Assembly (NCBI RefSeq): GCF_947500705.1
Contig: NZ_CANMSY010000002.1
Coordinates: forward strand, 1-64,000
DNA from: an uncultured Brachybacterium sp.
GTDB taxonomy: Bacteria > Actinomycetota > Actinomycetes > Actinomycetales > Dermabacteraceae
DNA length: 64,000 bases
Reading direction: 5' to 3'
Made by a program: the position numbers and the translations under genes. Under the pieces are notes generated by a model. That model did not search any database. It was not told the origin of the DNA and saw nothing but the letters and a program-made list of their open reading frames with translations. Below are positions 24,348 to 33,989 of the stretch, piece after piece (position 1 is the stretch's first letter; each line of letters begins with the position of its first letter).

Positions 24348-25265
24348 TCACCGCTCGGCGGAGCGCCCGTACCAGTCGTCGATGAGGGCGCGACCCATCG
24401 AAGCCGAACCTGGCAGAGCGATCTCCTCTGCCTCGAGCGCGGCGGCGAGCTCCTCGCGAGTGAACCAGCGGGCCTCGGCGATCTCCTCATCCTGCAGGGT
24501 GAGCTCGGTGCCTCCTGGTGCCCAGGCCCGGTAGCCGAGCATCAGCGAGCGGGGGAAGGGCCAGGGCTGGCTGCCCATGTACTCGACCTCTTCCACGGTG
24601 ATCCCGACCTCTTCCGCCACCTCGCGGGCCACCGCGTTCTCGAGGCTCTCGCCGGGCTCGACGAAGCCGGCCAGCACGGAATGGAAACGGCTGGGGAAAT
24701 GCGCATTGCGCGCCAGGAGCAGGCGGTCCTGTCCGTCGCGCACCGCCATGATCACGGCAGGATCGGTGCGGGGGAACTGCTCGACGCCGTCCTCGCTGCA
24801 GCGCAGCACCCAGCCGCCCATCTCCGCCACCAGCGTCGCCCCGCACTGCGGGCAGTGCCGCATGGACCGGTGCCAGAAGCCCATCGCCACGGCTGCTGCG
24901 GCGAGGTCGGCGTCATGATCGTGGAGCCGGTCGGCGACGCGTCGCAGGTCTCGCAGATCACGGCCGGGGGCGTCGAGCTCGGCGCTGGGCTCGGGGATCT
25001 CGACACCGAGCACGCGGTATCCGTCTCGCCGTCCCAGCAGCACCAGCGGCTGCAGGGTTCCGCCGCGCGGGTCCTCGGTCTCCAGCAGCGCGTGGAGCGT
25101 GCCGTCCTCCTCCTCGCGCAGGGCGACCGCCCCGGCCCTGCTGACCAGGTAGCGGGCGTCCTCGCCCGGGGAGAGGATCTCCGGGTCGCTGCGCAGCAGT
25201 GCGTCGCGGTCGGAGCCGAGGAGGGTGAGCGGGGTGCTGAGGTGCGGGCCACGGATTTTCGCCAT
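24348..25265 (-). CDS. nudC: NAD(+) diphosphatase / decapping Nudix hydrolase NudC
   Basis: Hydrolyses NAD(H) to NMN and AMP and can remove NAD caps from RNA. The 305-residue protein has an N-terminal domain, a zinc-ribbon with CPQCGATL and LRCSEDG, then the Nudix domain with the box GFVEPGESLENAVAREVAEEVGI and the NudC-specific motif SQPWPFPRS about 20 residues after it. The ATG has no ribosome binding site; TAGGCT (25272-25277) lies 6 nt upstream, suggesting a leaderless message. It is divergent from the phosphotransferase gene. Confidence 0.94.
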   Translation of the reverse strand: MAKIRGPHLSTPLTLLGSDRDALLRSDPEILSPGEDARYLVSRAGAVALREEEDGTLHALLETEDPRGGTLQPLVLLGRRDGYRVLGVEIPEPSAELDAPGRDLRDLRRVADRLHDHDADLAAAAVAMGFWHRSMRHCPQCGATLVAEMGGWVLRCSEDGVEQFPRTDPAVIMAVRDGQDRLLLARNAHFPSRFHSVLAGFVEPGESLENAVAREVAEEVGITVEEVEYMGSQPWPFPRSLMLGYRAWAPGGTELTLQDEEIAEARWFTREELAAALEAEEIALPGSASMGRALIDDWYGRSAER

Positions 25266-25313
25266 GCTCCGAGCCTACGTGGAGCGGACACCTCGGCCGG
25301 GTACGGTGGTCAG
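25266..25313. promoter_or_regulatory. divergent leaderless promoters of nudC and the phosphotransferase
   Basis: The 48-bp gap contains TAGGCT for nudC (minus, 25272-25277) and TACGGT for the phosphotransferase (plus, 25302-25307). Each ends exactly 6 nt before its start codon. Confidence 0.5.
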
Positions 25314-26279
25314 GTGCATCGCAACTCGTATTCCCTGGCTGCCCTCTCCGCGGCGGCGGTCCCCGGGCTGATCCCGGTGAGGACCATGCCGATCGCCACC
25401 CCCGCCGAGGATCTCGACGTCGCCGGCATCGTGGGTGAGGACGGTCGACGGGTGATGATCCTCTCGCCCTCGTCGACCGCTTCGGGGATCCGTCTCGAAC
25501 GTGACCTCAAGGTGGCCGATGCCCTCGCGGGCACCCCGCTGCGCGGCGTGATCCCGCCCGTGCTCGGATTCGTCAAGCTCTCCGAGGGTGGGCGCTGCGT
25601 GGTGACGGAGGCCCCTGCCGGTCGCCCCCTGATGCTCGATGCCCTGCACGAGAGCCCGGACCTCGCCCGCTCGCTGGGTCAGGTGCTGGCCCGGATCCAC
25701 ACCGTGCCCCGCTACGCCGCGGAGGCCGCCGGGGTCGAGTCCTTCACTCCCGAGGTGCTGCTCGCCGAGCATCGCGCACGGATCGCCACCGCCAAGGCCG
25801 GCGGGCATCTCCCGGCCGCTGTGGCCCAGCGCTGGGATGCGCTGCTCGACGACGCGGAGCTGTGGGACTTCACTCCGCAGTTCGTGCACGGGGACCTCTC
25901 GGAGGAGAGCCTGTTCATGTCCGGTCACCGAGTCAGCGCGTTGCGTGACTGGTCCTCCTCGAAAGTCGCGGATCCTGCCTCGGACCTGGCCTGGCTGATC
26001 TCTTCACTGGATCCGGAGCGGTTCGACGAGCTCTACGGCGCATACCGCGAGGAGCTGCCCACGTCGACCCATCCGCGGCTGATCGAGCGCGCTCAGGCGC
26101 TCGGCGAGTTCGCCGTCGCCGAATGGCTCGCGCACGGCCTGGAGATCCAGGACCAGGAGATCGTCGCCGACGCCCGCGGGATGATCGCCGACCTCGATGC
26201 CGATCTCGCGCAGATCGCTCGTGATGAGGCGGAGCGCGCCTACGAGGAGATGAGCTCCCGGGAGGACGGCTCGCACTGA
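25314..26279 (+). CDS. aminoglycoside-phosphotransferase-fold kinase
   Basis: Protein of the APH/choline-kinase fold, 321 residues, substrate unknown. The catalytic loop reads FVHGDLSEESLFM and the metal-binding segment ALRDWSSSKVADPASDLAWL. The catalytic aspartate (HGD) is present, but the asparagine usual four to five residues later (HGDxxxxN) is replaced by serine, and the DFG-like segment is RDW. It could be a weak or altered kinase. The start is GTG at 25314, set by TACGGT 6 nt before it. A phosphotransferase beside uvrD2/adnAB is common in actinobacteria. Confidence 0.75.
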   Translation: MHRNSYSLAALSAAAVPGLIPVRTMPIATPAEDLDVAGIVGEDGRRVMILSPSSTASGIRLERDLKVADALAGTPLRGVIPPVLGFVKLSEGGRCVVTEAPAGRPLMLDALHESPDLARSLGQVLARIHTVPRYAAEAAGVESFTPEVLLAEHRARIATAKAGGHLPAAVAQRWDALLDDAELWDFTPQFVHGDLSEESLFMSGHRVSALRDWSSSKVADPASDLAWLISSLDPERFDELYGAYREELPTSTHPRLIERAQALGEFAVAEWLAHGLEIQDQEIVADARGMIADLDADLAQIARDEAERAYEEMSSREDGSH

Positions 26280-26340
26280 ACCGACCGTCCGGGCGGCGTC
26301 CCCGGGAGGGACCCCGCACCGAAGGCGGATCTGCCGGTGA

Positions 26341-29300
26341 TCATAGGCCGGACCCGCGTGTTCGCTGCGCCGTCTTCCCCTCCCCCGCTCCCTCTCCGGC
26401 GAGCATCTGCGCGATCCTCTCGCGGGAGGGGTGGCGGCGCACCTCGTGGGTGACTCCGTCGGCCACGAAGTGGAAGGCGGTGCGGATCCGGGCGAGCGGC
26501 AGCCCTGTCAGCTCGTGCCAGGCCAAGCGGTAGAGCGAGAGCTGGAGCGCGCGCTCGCGCAGCTGGGCGGGGCGCGGGACCCGGCCGGTCTTCCAGTCCA
26601 CGATCATCACGCCCTGGGTGCCATCGGTCCCCTCGGGGTCGGCGAAGACGGCGTCGATGATGCCCCGCACCGCGATCTCTCCGATCCGGGTGTGGACGGG
26701 CTGCTCGACCGCCAGCGGCGAGCGGTCAGCCCATTCGGAGGCGGTGAAGGCGTCCCGCAGACTGCGGTCGTCGGCTCCCGGACCCTCCTCCTGGTCCTCC
26801 GCATCCTCCAGGTCCAGCAGGTCCTCGAGGTCCAGCAGGGTCGCGCTGTCGTAGCGGGACTCGAGCCAGGCGTGGAAGGCGGTGCCGCGGGCAGCGGCCG
26901 GGGAGGGCTGGCGCGGCAGGGGGCGCAGCAGATCGATCGCCGCGGCCTGGGGGTCCCGGGCCTGGTGGACCACCTGGGAGGCCGAGAGCCGCGGCGGGGA
27001 GTGGACCAGCGGCGGGGCGGCCTGCTGCTCGAGATCCGCGACGGCGCGCCGCACCAGCTCGGCGAGCTGAGGATCCGCCGGCGCGTCGTCCGTCGCGGCG
27101 GCGTCGGTGAGCAGCGCGGCGGCGCGGGCCCGGGCACGCTCCTGCTCCCCGGGTGCCGGCGGCCACTGCGCCTGCGGCCGCTCGCTCTCCAGCGGGTTCT
27201 GCTCGGGGACCTCCTGGACGGTGCGGAAGCGCTCGGGCACCAGATCCCCCACCTCGGTGAGATAGCGCGAGCGGGGCCGGGCGGAGGCGAGGCCGCTGCG
27301 CCAGGCGGCGGAGGTCAGCAGCAGGCGGCGGCGGGCCCGGGTCACCGCGACGTACATCAGTCGACGGTCCTCCCGCAGCGACTCCTCGCCCTGCGCGAAG
27401 CGGAACTCCTCGATGAGGCCCTCGGCATCGACCTGGGTGTCCGCCTCGGCCCAGGCCAGCTCCGGGAGCGTGTCGGCGTCGCCGCGCAGGGCGGTGGGCA
27501 CCGCGGCGGAGGCGAGCTTGCCCAGCCAGCCGTCGCCGGGCACCCGGGTGCGGCCCTCCTCGTCGGTCTTCGCCCGGCGCAGGTCGTAGGAGGGAACGGT
27601 GCCCTCGGTGAGCCCCGCGACCGCCACCAGATCCCATTCCAGCCCCTTGGCGGAGTGCATGGTGACGATCGTGACCGCGGACGGGTCGTGCGCGGTCTCG
27701 GGCGCGGCGGTGACGGCGAGCCCGGCCTCCTCGTCCTCGCTGATCTCGAGCAGGTCGAGATATGCGCCGAGCCCGCCACGACGGGCAGTGCGATCAAAGG
27801 CTGCGGCATGGTCGCGGAACGCTTCGAGATCGGCGAGCGCTCGGGAGTCGGGCTCGGAGGCCAGCAGCGTGAGGTCGACGTCCAGCAACCGGGTCGCGGC
27901 GGTGACCAGGTCCGGCAGCGGCAGCGGGAGCAGCCGCCGCAGCTCGCGCAGGAGCTGCTGGACCTGGAGCAGCCGGGCCCGGCCCGTGGCGGTCAGGGTG
28001 CGGCCGGCGGGGTCGGTCCAGTCCGCGAGCGGAAGGTCATCCACCGCATCGATGAGGGAGACGGTCTCGGCCTCGTCCTGCCCGCCCGGGGCCTGCCCGT
28101 CCCGGCGCAGGCGGGAGCCCATCCGGTCCCGCCAACGGCCCAGCACCGCGAGGTCCCGCGCACCGAGCCGGAACCGGGGCCCGGTCAGCAGGCGCATCAG
28201 CGCGTCTCCGCGGCCGGGGTCGTAGGCGCACTCCAGCACTGCGCGGACGTCGGCGACCTCGGGACGGTGCAGCAGCCCGCCGAGGCCCACCACCTCGACG
28301 GCGAGCCCCTGCTCCTCGAGCCCTTCGATCAGGGCAGGGATCTGGCGGCGGGCACGCACCAGCACCGCGGCCGACGCCGGTCCGTCCTCCTCGCCGCCTT
28401 CCGCGCGGCGCTCCAGGATCCAGCGGCCGATCGCACGGGACTCGGCGCGTTCGTCGGATGCCTCGATGATCTCGCAGGCGCCCTCCCCCGCCCCGGGCCG
28501 AGGCTGCAGCTCGGGGATGGTGAGCCCGGCATCGGCGTGGCGCAGCGGGGCAGCGAGCCGGTTCGCCGCCGCGAGCACCGCCTGGTCGTTGCGCCAGGAC
28601 GTGGACAGCGTGCGCTGCAGGACGCTCTGCTCGGGGGTCGCGAAGGACTCGGCGAATCCGGCGAGCGAGGCGGCGGAGGCTCCGCGCCAGCCGTAGATCG
28701 CCTGCTGCGGGTCACCGACGGCGCAGGCGGCATGGCCGGGTCCGAAGAGGTCGGTGAGCATCTGCAGCTGCGCCACGGAGGTGTCCTGGAACTCGTCCAG
28801 CAGCACCACCTTGTGCATGCGTCGGGCCAGGGAGCTCGCGGCCGGCACCTCCCTGGCCACCCGGGCGGCGAGGGAGACCTGGTCGGCGAAGTCGAGGGCG
28901 GAGGCCTCGGCGCGGATCTCGGCGAAGCGTTCGAGCAGCGGGATCAGCGCGAGCCGGGACTCGAGCGCCCCGAGCACCTTGGCGACCTCCTTCGGGGTGG
29001 TGCGGCGGCGCCCCTCGACCTGCAGCGGGATCTGGGAGAGGTGCTCTTGGATCTCGCGCAGGTGGACGGCGAGCTGCGCCGGGGTGACCAGGTGATCAGC
29101 CAGCGACGAGGTCAGCGAGAGCAGCGCGGCGGTGAGCGTCGCCGGGGAGGCCTCGAGGTCCAGCGAGTCGTCCCAGCCCTCGATGATCTCGTGGGCGAGC
29201 TGCCAGGAGGCGGACGTGGACATCATGGTCAGCTCGGGGTCGATGCCGACGGCGAGCGCATGCTCGCGCACCAGGTCCAGGGCGAAGCCGTTGTAGGTGT

Positions 29301-29706
29301 GGACCACCGGCCGCTGTCCCACCAGGTCATCACCCCCGCGCTCGAGGCCGCGCGGCAGGGGCAGGCCCTCGGCGCGCAGGGCGGTGGCGAGGGTGCCGAG
29401 CCGGGCGCCGATCCGTTCTCCCAGCTCGTGGGCGGCCTTGCGGGTGAAGGTCAGGCCGAGCACCTGGCGGGGCTCGACGATCCCGTTGGCGATCAGCCAC
29501 ACCACCCGGGAGGCCATGGTCTCGGTCTTGCCCGAGCCGGCTCCGGCGACCACCAGCATCGGGGCCAGCGGTGCCTCGATCACCGAGGTCTGCTCGACGG
29601 TGGGCGGCGGCTGCTCGAGCAGGGCGGCGAGGGAGGCTGCGGAGTGAAGGGGGCGCACTGCCGGGTCGGCGGGGTCCGTGCTGTCGCGGGTGTGCGGCGA
29701 GGTCAC
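26341..29706 (-). CDS. adnB: AdnB-like helicase-nuclease subunit
   Basis: Large subunit (1121 residues) of the actinobacterial AdnAB DNA end-resection machine, which unwinds and degrades DNA at double-strand breaks. The N-terminal UvrD-type motor is intact: Walker A VVAGAGSGKTETM, TFTRKAAHELGER, Walker B VVLLDEFQDTS, AVGDPQQAIYGWRG, VTIVTMHSAKGLEWDLV and VAVTRARRRL. The C-terminal RecB-like nuclease has GVMIVDWKTGR and LQLSLYRLAW. The start is GTG at 29706, overlapping the stop of the upstream subunit by four bases (GTGA). By analogy with mycobacteria this is the lead motor. Confidence 0.92.
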   Translation of the reverse strand: MTSPHTRDSTDPADPAVRPLHSAASLAALLEQPPPTVEQTSVIEAPLAPMLVVAGAGSGKTETMASRVVWLIANGIVEPRQVLGLTFTRKAAHELGERIGARLGTLATALRAEGLPLPRGLERGGDDLVGQRPVVHTYNGFALDLVREHALAVGIDPELTMMSTSASWQLAHEIIEGWDDSLDLEASPATLTAALLSLTSSLADHLVTPAQLAVHLREIQEHLSQIPLQVEGRRRTTPKEVAKVLGALESRLALIPLLERFAEIRAEASALDFADQVSLAARVAREVPAASSLARRMHKVVLLDEFQDTSVAQLQMLTDLFGPGHAACAVGDPQQAIYGWRGASAASLAGFAESFATPEQSVLQRTLSTSWRNDQAVLAAANRLAAPLRHADAGLTIPELQPRPGAGEGACEIIEASDERAESRAIGRWILERRAEGGEEDGPASAAVLVRARRQIPALIEGLEEQGLAVEVVGLGGLLHRPEVADVRAVLECAYDPGRGDALMRLLTGPRFRLGARDLAVLGRWRDRMGSRLRRDGQAPGGQDEAETVSLIDAVDDLPLADWTDPAGRTLTATGRARLLQVQQLLRELRRLLPLPLPDLVTAATRLLDVDLTLLASEPDSRALADLEAFRDHAAAFDRTARRGGLGAYLDLLEISEDEEAGLAVTAAPETAHDPSAVTIVTMHSAKGLEWDLVAVAGLTEGTVPSYDLRRAKTDEEGRTRVPGDGWLGKLASAAVPTALRGDADTLPELAWAEADTQVDAEGLIEEFRFAQGEESLREDRRLMYVAVTRARRRLLLTSAAWRSGLASARPRSRYLTEVGDLVPERFRTVQEVPEQNPLESERPQAQWPPAPGEQERARARAAALLTDAAATDDAPADPQLAELVRRAVADLEQQAAPPLVHSPPRLSASQVVHQARDPQAAAIDLLRPLPRQPSPAAARGTAFHAWLESRYDSATLLDLEDLLDLEDAEDQEEGPGADDRSLRDAFTASEWADRSPLAVEQPVHTRIGEIAVRGIIDAVFADPEGTDGTQGVMIVDWKTGRVPRPAQLRERALQLSLYRLAWHELTGLPLARIRTAFHFVADGVTHEVRRHPSRERIAQMLAGEGAGEGKTAQRTRGSGL

Positions 29707-32700
29707 AGCTGGTCTCCTTCGGGCTGCAGGGGGCAGCTGCTGCGCACCGCGCAGTGGGTGCAGTGGGTGTTGACGCGAGCGGTGACCTGGTCCCCGGAGA
29801 CGTCGCGCGAGACCTGGTGGACCAGGTCGTCGAACCAGGCCGGATCCTCGGCGCGGGGCAGGGCGATCTGGGTGCGCACCGCGGCCTTCTTCCCCCCGGT
29901 GCCGACGTAGACCAACTGGGCGCCGTTCAGCCGTGCAGGGGCGTCCTCGCCGAGCACCTCGTTCAGCGCGCCCTCGCGCACCGCGGCCTGGTAGGCGGCC
30001 AGCTGAAGGTCTTCTTCGGCCTTGGCGGCGCTCTTCGCAGCGCGCCCGGATTTGAGATCCACGACCCGCAGCCCGGTCGCATCGCCCTCGATCCGGTCGA
30101 TGCTGCCGCGCAGCTGGACCCTGCCGAGCTCCACCTCGAAGGCGGCTTCGACGGCGAGCGGTGCACCGGCGCTGCGCAGATGCTCGGCGAGCAGGTGTGC
30201 GGCGTCCTCGGCGCGGCGCACCCGGCGTCGGCCGGACCAGGTCTCGGTGCCGGGCACGGTGCGCAGCAGGGTGTGCAGCTCGCCCAGCAGGTCCGCCTCG
30301 GGACCCTCCGGGCCGCGAGGATGGACCTGAGCGAGGTAGTGGAGGGCCGTGCCGATGAGCTGGGCGGGCCCGCCGGAGCGGGTGCCGCCGGCGCGTTCCA
30401 TCAGCCAGGACTGCGGGCAGTCCACAGCGCGTTCGAGGGCGGAGGGCGAGAGCCCGATCGACGTGCTGTCCTCGTGCAGCGGCTCCGTGGAGCTGGGCTC
30501 CTGGTGGTACCAGCGGGCAGGATCGGCGCCAGGGGCCCCGGCGCGGCCGAGGGCGGTCAGGGCGAGGGCCGCATCGCGGACCTGCTCGGGGCCCTCCTCC
30601 TGCATCCGGCGTCGCAGCGCCGCGACCAGGCGCCGCGCATCGGGGGCCGGACCCGGGTCCCGGCGCAGGGTCTCGGAGTCGATCCATGGCGCCTCGACCA
30701 GCGACTCGAGGGCATCGAAGAGCGCGGAGGGCTCGTTCTGCTCGTCCTCCACCGCGGTGACGAGCACCCGCTGCCGAGCGCGGGCCAGGGCGCTGACGGC
30801 CAACCGCAGCTCGTCGGCGACCACCTGTTCGCGCTGGAGCGCCCTCAGCGCCTCGAGCTCGAGCGGGAGCTCGTGGCCATGTCGCGTCCCGGACCACAGC
30901 GACAGCTCGGCGGCGCCGAACAAGGTCGAGCGCAGGCGGAGGTCGGGCCAGGCACCTTCCTGCAGGCGGGCGAGCACCACGGTGTCCCGATGCTCGCCGG
31001 CGAGCTGGGCGGGGGTGAGCACAGCGATACGGCCACGGGCCGTCGCCGCCGGTGCGAGGGTGTCCTCGACGACGGCTTGGCCGCGGATCTGCTCGACCAG
31101 GTCCATCGCCCCGGCCCCGGGCCGGCGATCGGTGAGCCGTTCTGCGGCGGCGAACAGCTCGAGCAGGGCGTCGAGCCGGGAGGAGGCCATGCGCGAGCGT
31201 GCACCGTCCACGTCGCCCGCATCGCCCAGGGCGGCGCGTCGCCACCCGCCAGCGAGGCCGGACGCGTCCCAGGCGTGCCAGAGCACCTGCTGGGCGTCGG
31301 CCTGGCGATGCTCGCGCACCGCGTGGATCATGTCCCGCACCCGGTGCACGGGGGCGGCGGCACGGCCCTTGGCATCGGGTGCCGGGAGCCCTGGCAGCTC
31401 GGGGGCGATCAGAGCACGGGCGAGCAGCTGCTCGCTGGTGGCGGTGCTGTCCGGCTCCGCAGCACGATGGGCGGCCAGCAGCAGCCGACGGATGCGGCGC
31501 AGCCGGAGGGTGTCCGCATCCCCGAAGGGACCGCGCAGCAGCTCATCGGCGATCCTCGGTGTGAGCGGCGCCTCCGCGGGGGCGAGGCCGATCTCGAGGA
31601 TGGTCATCAGGTCCGCGACCGCGGGGACCTCGCGCAGCGGCTGGGGACGGCGCGGCGCCCGCACCGGCAGGCCGGTGCGGGAGAGCAGGTCTGCGACGTC
31701 GGCCACGGCGGCGCCGGAGCGGCACACGACAGCCATCTCGTCGTAGGGGACGTCCTCGCGATGGTGGAGGTCTCTCAGCGCGGAGCCGATCAGCCGTGCC
31801 TCGTCCAGCGGGTCCTGCGCCCGCAGCGCCACCACTCCCCCGCGCCGGATGCTGCGCGGGCGCCGGGAGTCCGCCGGTGCGCCGGCCAGCGGAAGCCTGC
31901 CCCGCAGCGCGTCGACCACGGCGGTCACGCCCTCCGTCTGGGCATGCATGCCGTGAAGGAGCACCTCGGTGAGCGGCCCTGACCGCATCTCGCGCAGCCG
32001 GTCCCCGGCATCGGGAAGGGCGCCTCGGAAGGTGTCGACCGCCGTGTCGGGGCTGCTGCACACCATCATCCTCGCTCCGGCCGCGCGCAGCGCCGCGACC
32101 AGATCGATCCCGGCGGCGGTGAGGTCCTGGGCGTCGTCCACCACCACGGCACGGAAGGGCAGTGGGGTCTGCGGATCTGCGAGCAGCCGCACGGCACGGC
32201 GCACCAGGGCGCCGGAGTCCAGGCGGGGTCCGGCGTCGAGCGCGGCGGAGGCCTCGAGGTCGAGCACCCCGAGGTAGTCGCGCAGCAGGGCGGCGGCGTC
32301 CTGCCAGGCGGGCCGACCCCGGTCGCGTCCCAAGGAGTCGAGCTCGGAGGGGGTCAGCCCGAGCTCGGTGGCCCGGGTGATCAGGTCACGCAGCTCGGTG
32401 CGGAATCCGGGCAGGGTGCGGGCCGCGGCGTCGACGTCGAGATACCAGGCCTCACGCTGTGCGATCAGCTCGGCCAGCAGCGCATCCTGCTCGGCGCCGG
32501 TGACCAGGGTCGGCGCACCCAGGCCTCGACGGAGGGCATCGGCGCGGGTGATCGCATGGCCGAGGGCCGGCGGGGTCATCGCCCGGATCTGCCCGCTGCC
32601 GTGCACGGCCAGGGCGTCCCGCAGCCGCCCGGCGGCGATGCGCCGGGGAGCGAGCAGCAGGGTCCCTGCGCCGGAGAGCTCGGCGGCGCTCAGCGCGAGC

Positions 32701-32879
32701 GCCGTGCGCCCGCTGCCCGGACCGCCGTGGACGAGCACATCGGCCCCGCCGAGGAAGCTCTCCAGCGCCCGGTGCTGGGCGGGGTCCAGGGCGCCGGCGG
32801 GGTGGACGGCGGGCAGCGCCTCGAGATCGGGTCCGAGCAGTCTGATCCCCGCACCGGTGATCGTGCCCATCGTTCGCAT
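29703..32879 (-). CDS. adnA: AdnA-like helicase-nuclease subunit with degenerate motor
   Basis: Partner subunit (1058 residues) of AdnB. The N-terminal helicase domain is worn: the Walker A lysine is arginine (GGPGSGRT, about residues 52-59) and Walker B is VVVDDAQDL instead of DExQD. The C-terminal nuclease is well kept: AVDCPQSWLM, LRGSIDRIEG, LRVVDLKSGRAA, LQLAAYQ and a cysteine set HCTHCAVRSSCPL that with the earlier cysteine should hold an Fe-S cluster. ATG 32879 is chosen because TGGAAT stands 6 nt upstream; ATG 32870 and GTG 32906 are alternatives. It is divergent from tetR and co-transcribed with adnB. Confidence 0.88.
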   Translation of the reverse strand: MRTMGTITGAGIRLLGPDLEALPAVHPAGALDPAQHRALESFLGGADVLVHGGPGSGRTALALSAAELSGAGTLLLAPRRIAAGRLRDALAVHGSGQIRAMTPPALGHAITRADALRRGLGAPTLVTGAEQDALLAELIAQREAWYLDVDAAARTLPGFRTELRDLITRATELGLTPSELDSLGRDRGRPAWQDAAALLRDYLGVLDLEASAALDAGPRLDSGALVRRAVRLLADPQTPLPFRAVVVDDAQDLTAAGIDLVAALRAAGARMMVCSSPDTAVDTFRGALPDAGDRLREMRSGPLTEVLLHGMHAQTEGVTAVVDALRGRLPLAGAPADSRRPRSIRRGGVVALRAQDPLDEARLIGSALRDLHHREDVPYDEMAVVCRSGAAVADVADLLSRTGLPVRAPRRPQPLREVPAVADLMTILEIGLAPAEAPLTPRIADELLRGPFGDADTLRLRRIRRLLLAAHRAAEPDSTATSEQLLARALIAPELPGLPAPDAKGRAAAPVHRVRDMIHAVREHRQADAQQVLWHAWDASGLAGGWRRAALGDAGDVDGARSRMASSRLDALLELFAAAERLTDRRPGAGAMDLVEQIRGQAVVEDTLAPAATARGRIAVLTPAQLAGEHRDTVVLARLQEGAWPDLRLRSTLFGAAELSLWSGTRHGHELPLELEALRALQREQVVADELRLAVSALARARQRVLVTAVEDEQNEPSALFDALESLVEAPWIDSETLRRDPGPAPDARRLVAALRRRMQEEGPEQVRDAALALTALGRAGAPGADPARWYHQEPSSTEPLHEDSTSIGLSPSALERAVDCPQSWLMERAGGTRSGGPAQLIGTALHYLAQVHPRGPEGPEADLLGELHTLLRTVPGTETWSGRRRVRRAEDAAHLLAEHLRSAGAPLAVEAAFEVELGRVQLRGSIDRIEGDATGLRVVDLKSGRAAKSAAKAEEDLQLAAYQAAVREGALNEVLGEDAPARLNGAQLVYVGTGGKKAAVRTQIALPRAEDPAWFDDLVHQVSRDVSGDQVTARVNTHCTHCAVRSSCPLQPEGDQL

Positions 32880-33023
32880 CGCTCCATTCCACCCCACGTG
32901 ACCCACAAACGTTCATGCCGCTCGGAGGACCGGACGGCGGTAGAGTGTCCGGGATCACGACGAACCCGACATTTGTCCCGCGGCACGCCTCCCCCGCTGC
33001 GGTCCGAGACGGAGGCCGATGCC

Positions 33024-33686
33024 ATGTCCACGTCAGCCACGGCCAGGATGCCTCGTGCGCAGCGCCGCAACCAGCTCCTCGAGCTCGCCACGCGGGTGTT
33101 CACCGAGAAGGGGTACCAGGCCACCTCGATGGATGACATCGCGGCGGCGGCGGGGGTCACCAAGCCCGTGCTCTACCAGCACTTCAGCTCCAAGCAATCC
33201 CTCTACATCGAGGTCCTCGACATCATCGCCGAGTCGATGCTCGAGGAGGTGCGGGCACTGGGCGAGTTCCAGGGCGACACCAGCTCCCGGGTGCGCAGCG
33301 GACTGCAGCGCTTCTACCGGTTCGTGGCGATGGACAACTCCCTGCGGCTGTTCACCGGCCACGAGGTGATCTCCGAGGCCGTGCAGGAGCGGGTGGTCAT
33401 CGTCCTGGACCGGCTCGCGATCGCACTGGCCGGCGTCCTGACGGCGTTCCGCCAGCTCAGCATCGAGGAGTCCCGGATCCTCGGCCACGGGCTCATCGCC
33501 GTCACCCAGACCACCGCGCAGCTGCTCCACAGCGCCGAGGACGAGGCCGCGCGCGAGACGATCCTCCACACCATGACCACCACCGTGGTGCACGGACTGA
33601 CGGGGTTCGCAGCGCTCGAGAATCCTCGCAGCAGCGAGGTTGTGCTGGGGGCGGACACGGAACCCGGCTCCTCCCCCGACGCGTAG
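33024..33686 (+). CDS. TetR-family transcriptional regulator
   Basis: DNA-binding repressor of 220 residues. The N-terminal helix-turn-helix is typical: RNQLLELATRVFTEKGYQAT, then SMDDIAAAAGVTKPVLYQHF and SSKQSLYIEVL. The C-terminal ligand-binding half is all-helical, resembling Rv3208 of M. tuberculosis. GGAGG lies 8 bases before the ATG at 33024. The ligand and targets are unknown. It is followed by DUF3107 and the DEAD-box helicase, the order seen in mycobacteria. Confidence 0.9.
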   Translation: MSTSATARMPRAQRRNQLLELATRVFTEKGYQATSMDDIAAAAGVTKPVLYQHFSSKQSLYIEVLDIIAESMLEEVRALGEFQGDTSSRVRSGLQRFYRFVAMDNSLRLFTGHEVISEAVQERVVIVLDRLAIALAGVLTAFRQLSIEESRILGHGLIAVTQTTAQLLHSAEDEAARETILHTMTTTVVHGLTGFAALENPRSSEVVLGADTEPGSSPDA

Positions 33687-33744
33687 ACTTAGGGAGGCAC
33701 AGCAACGAACGTCCCCGCCCTGGTGGCGGAGGGAAGGTCAGGTC

Positions 33745-33966
33745 ATGGAGATCCGTATCGGCATCCAGCACTCCCCTCGCGAGATCGTGATCGAGTCCGG
33801 GGAGAAGGCCGATGCCCTGCTCGAGCGGCTCAGCACCGCCATCGCCGACGGCAGCCCCGTCACCCTGGTCGACGACAAGGGCCGCACCGTGCTGATCCCC
33901 GGGTCGAAGGTCTCCTACGCCGAGGTCTCCACCGAGGAGCCCCGCCGCGTCGGCTTCCTCGGCTGA
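33745..33966 (+). CDS. DUF3107 family protein
   Basis: Small conserved actinobacterial protein of 73 residues (Rv3208A/TB9.4 type). It shows the family pattern EIRIGIQHSPREIVIESG at the start and DDKGRTVLIPGSKVSYAEV followed by a terminal RRVGFLG. It is probably a small beta-rich domain; the function is not known. AAGG lies about seven bases before the ATG at 33745. It sits 58 bp after tetR. Confidence 0.9.
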   Translation: MEIRIGIQHSPREIVIESGEKADALLERLSTAIADGSPVTLVDDKGRTVLIPGSKVSYAEVSTEEPRRVGFLG

Positions 33967-33989
33967 GACCCGATAGTCCCGGAGTCCCT

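Noticed and set aside
26431-29910. 1159-codon open frame antisense to adnB
   Set aside because: Shadow frame opposite an unmistakable helicase-nuclease gene.
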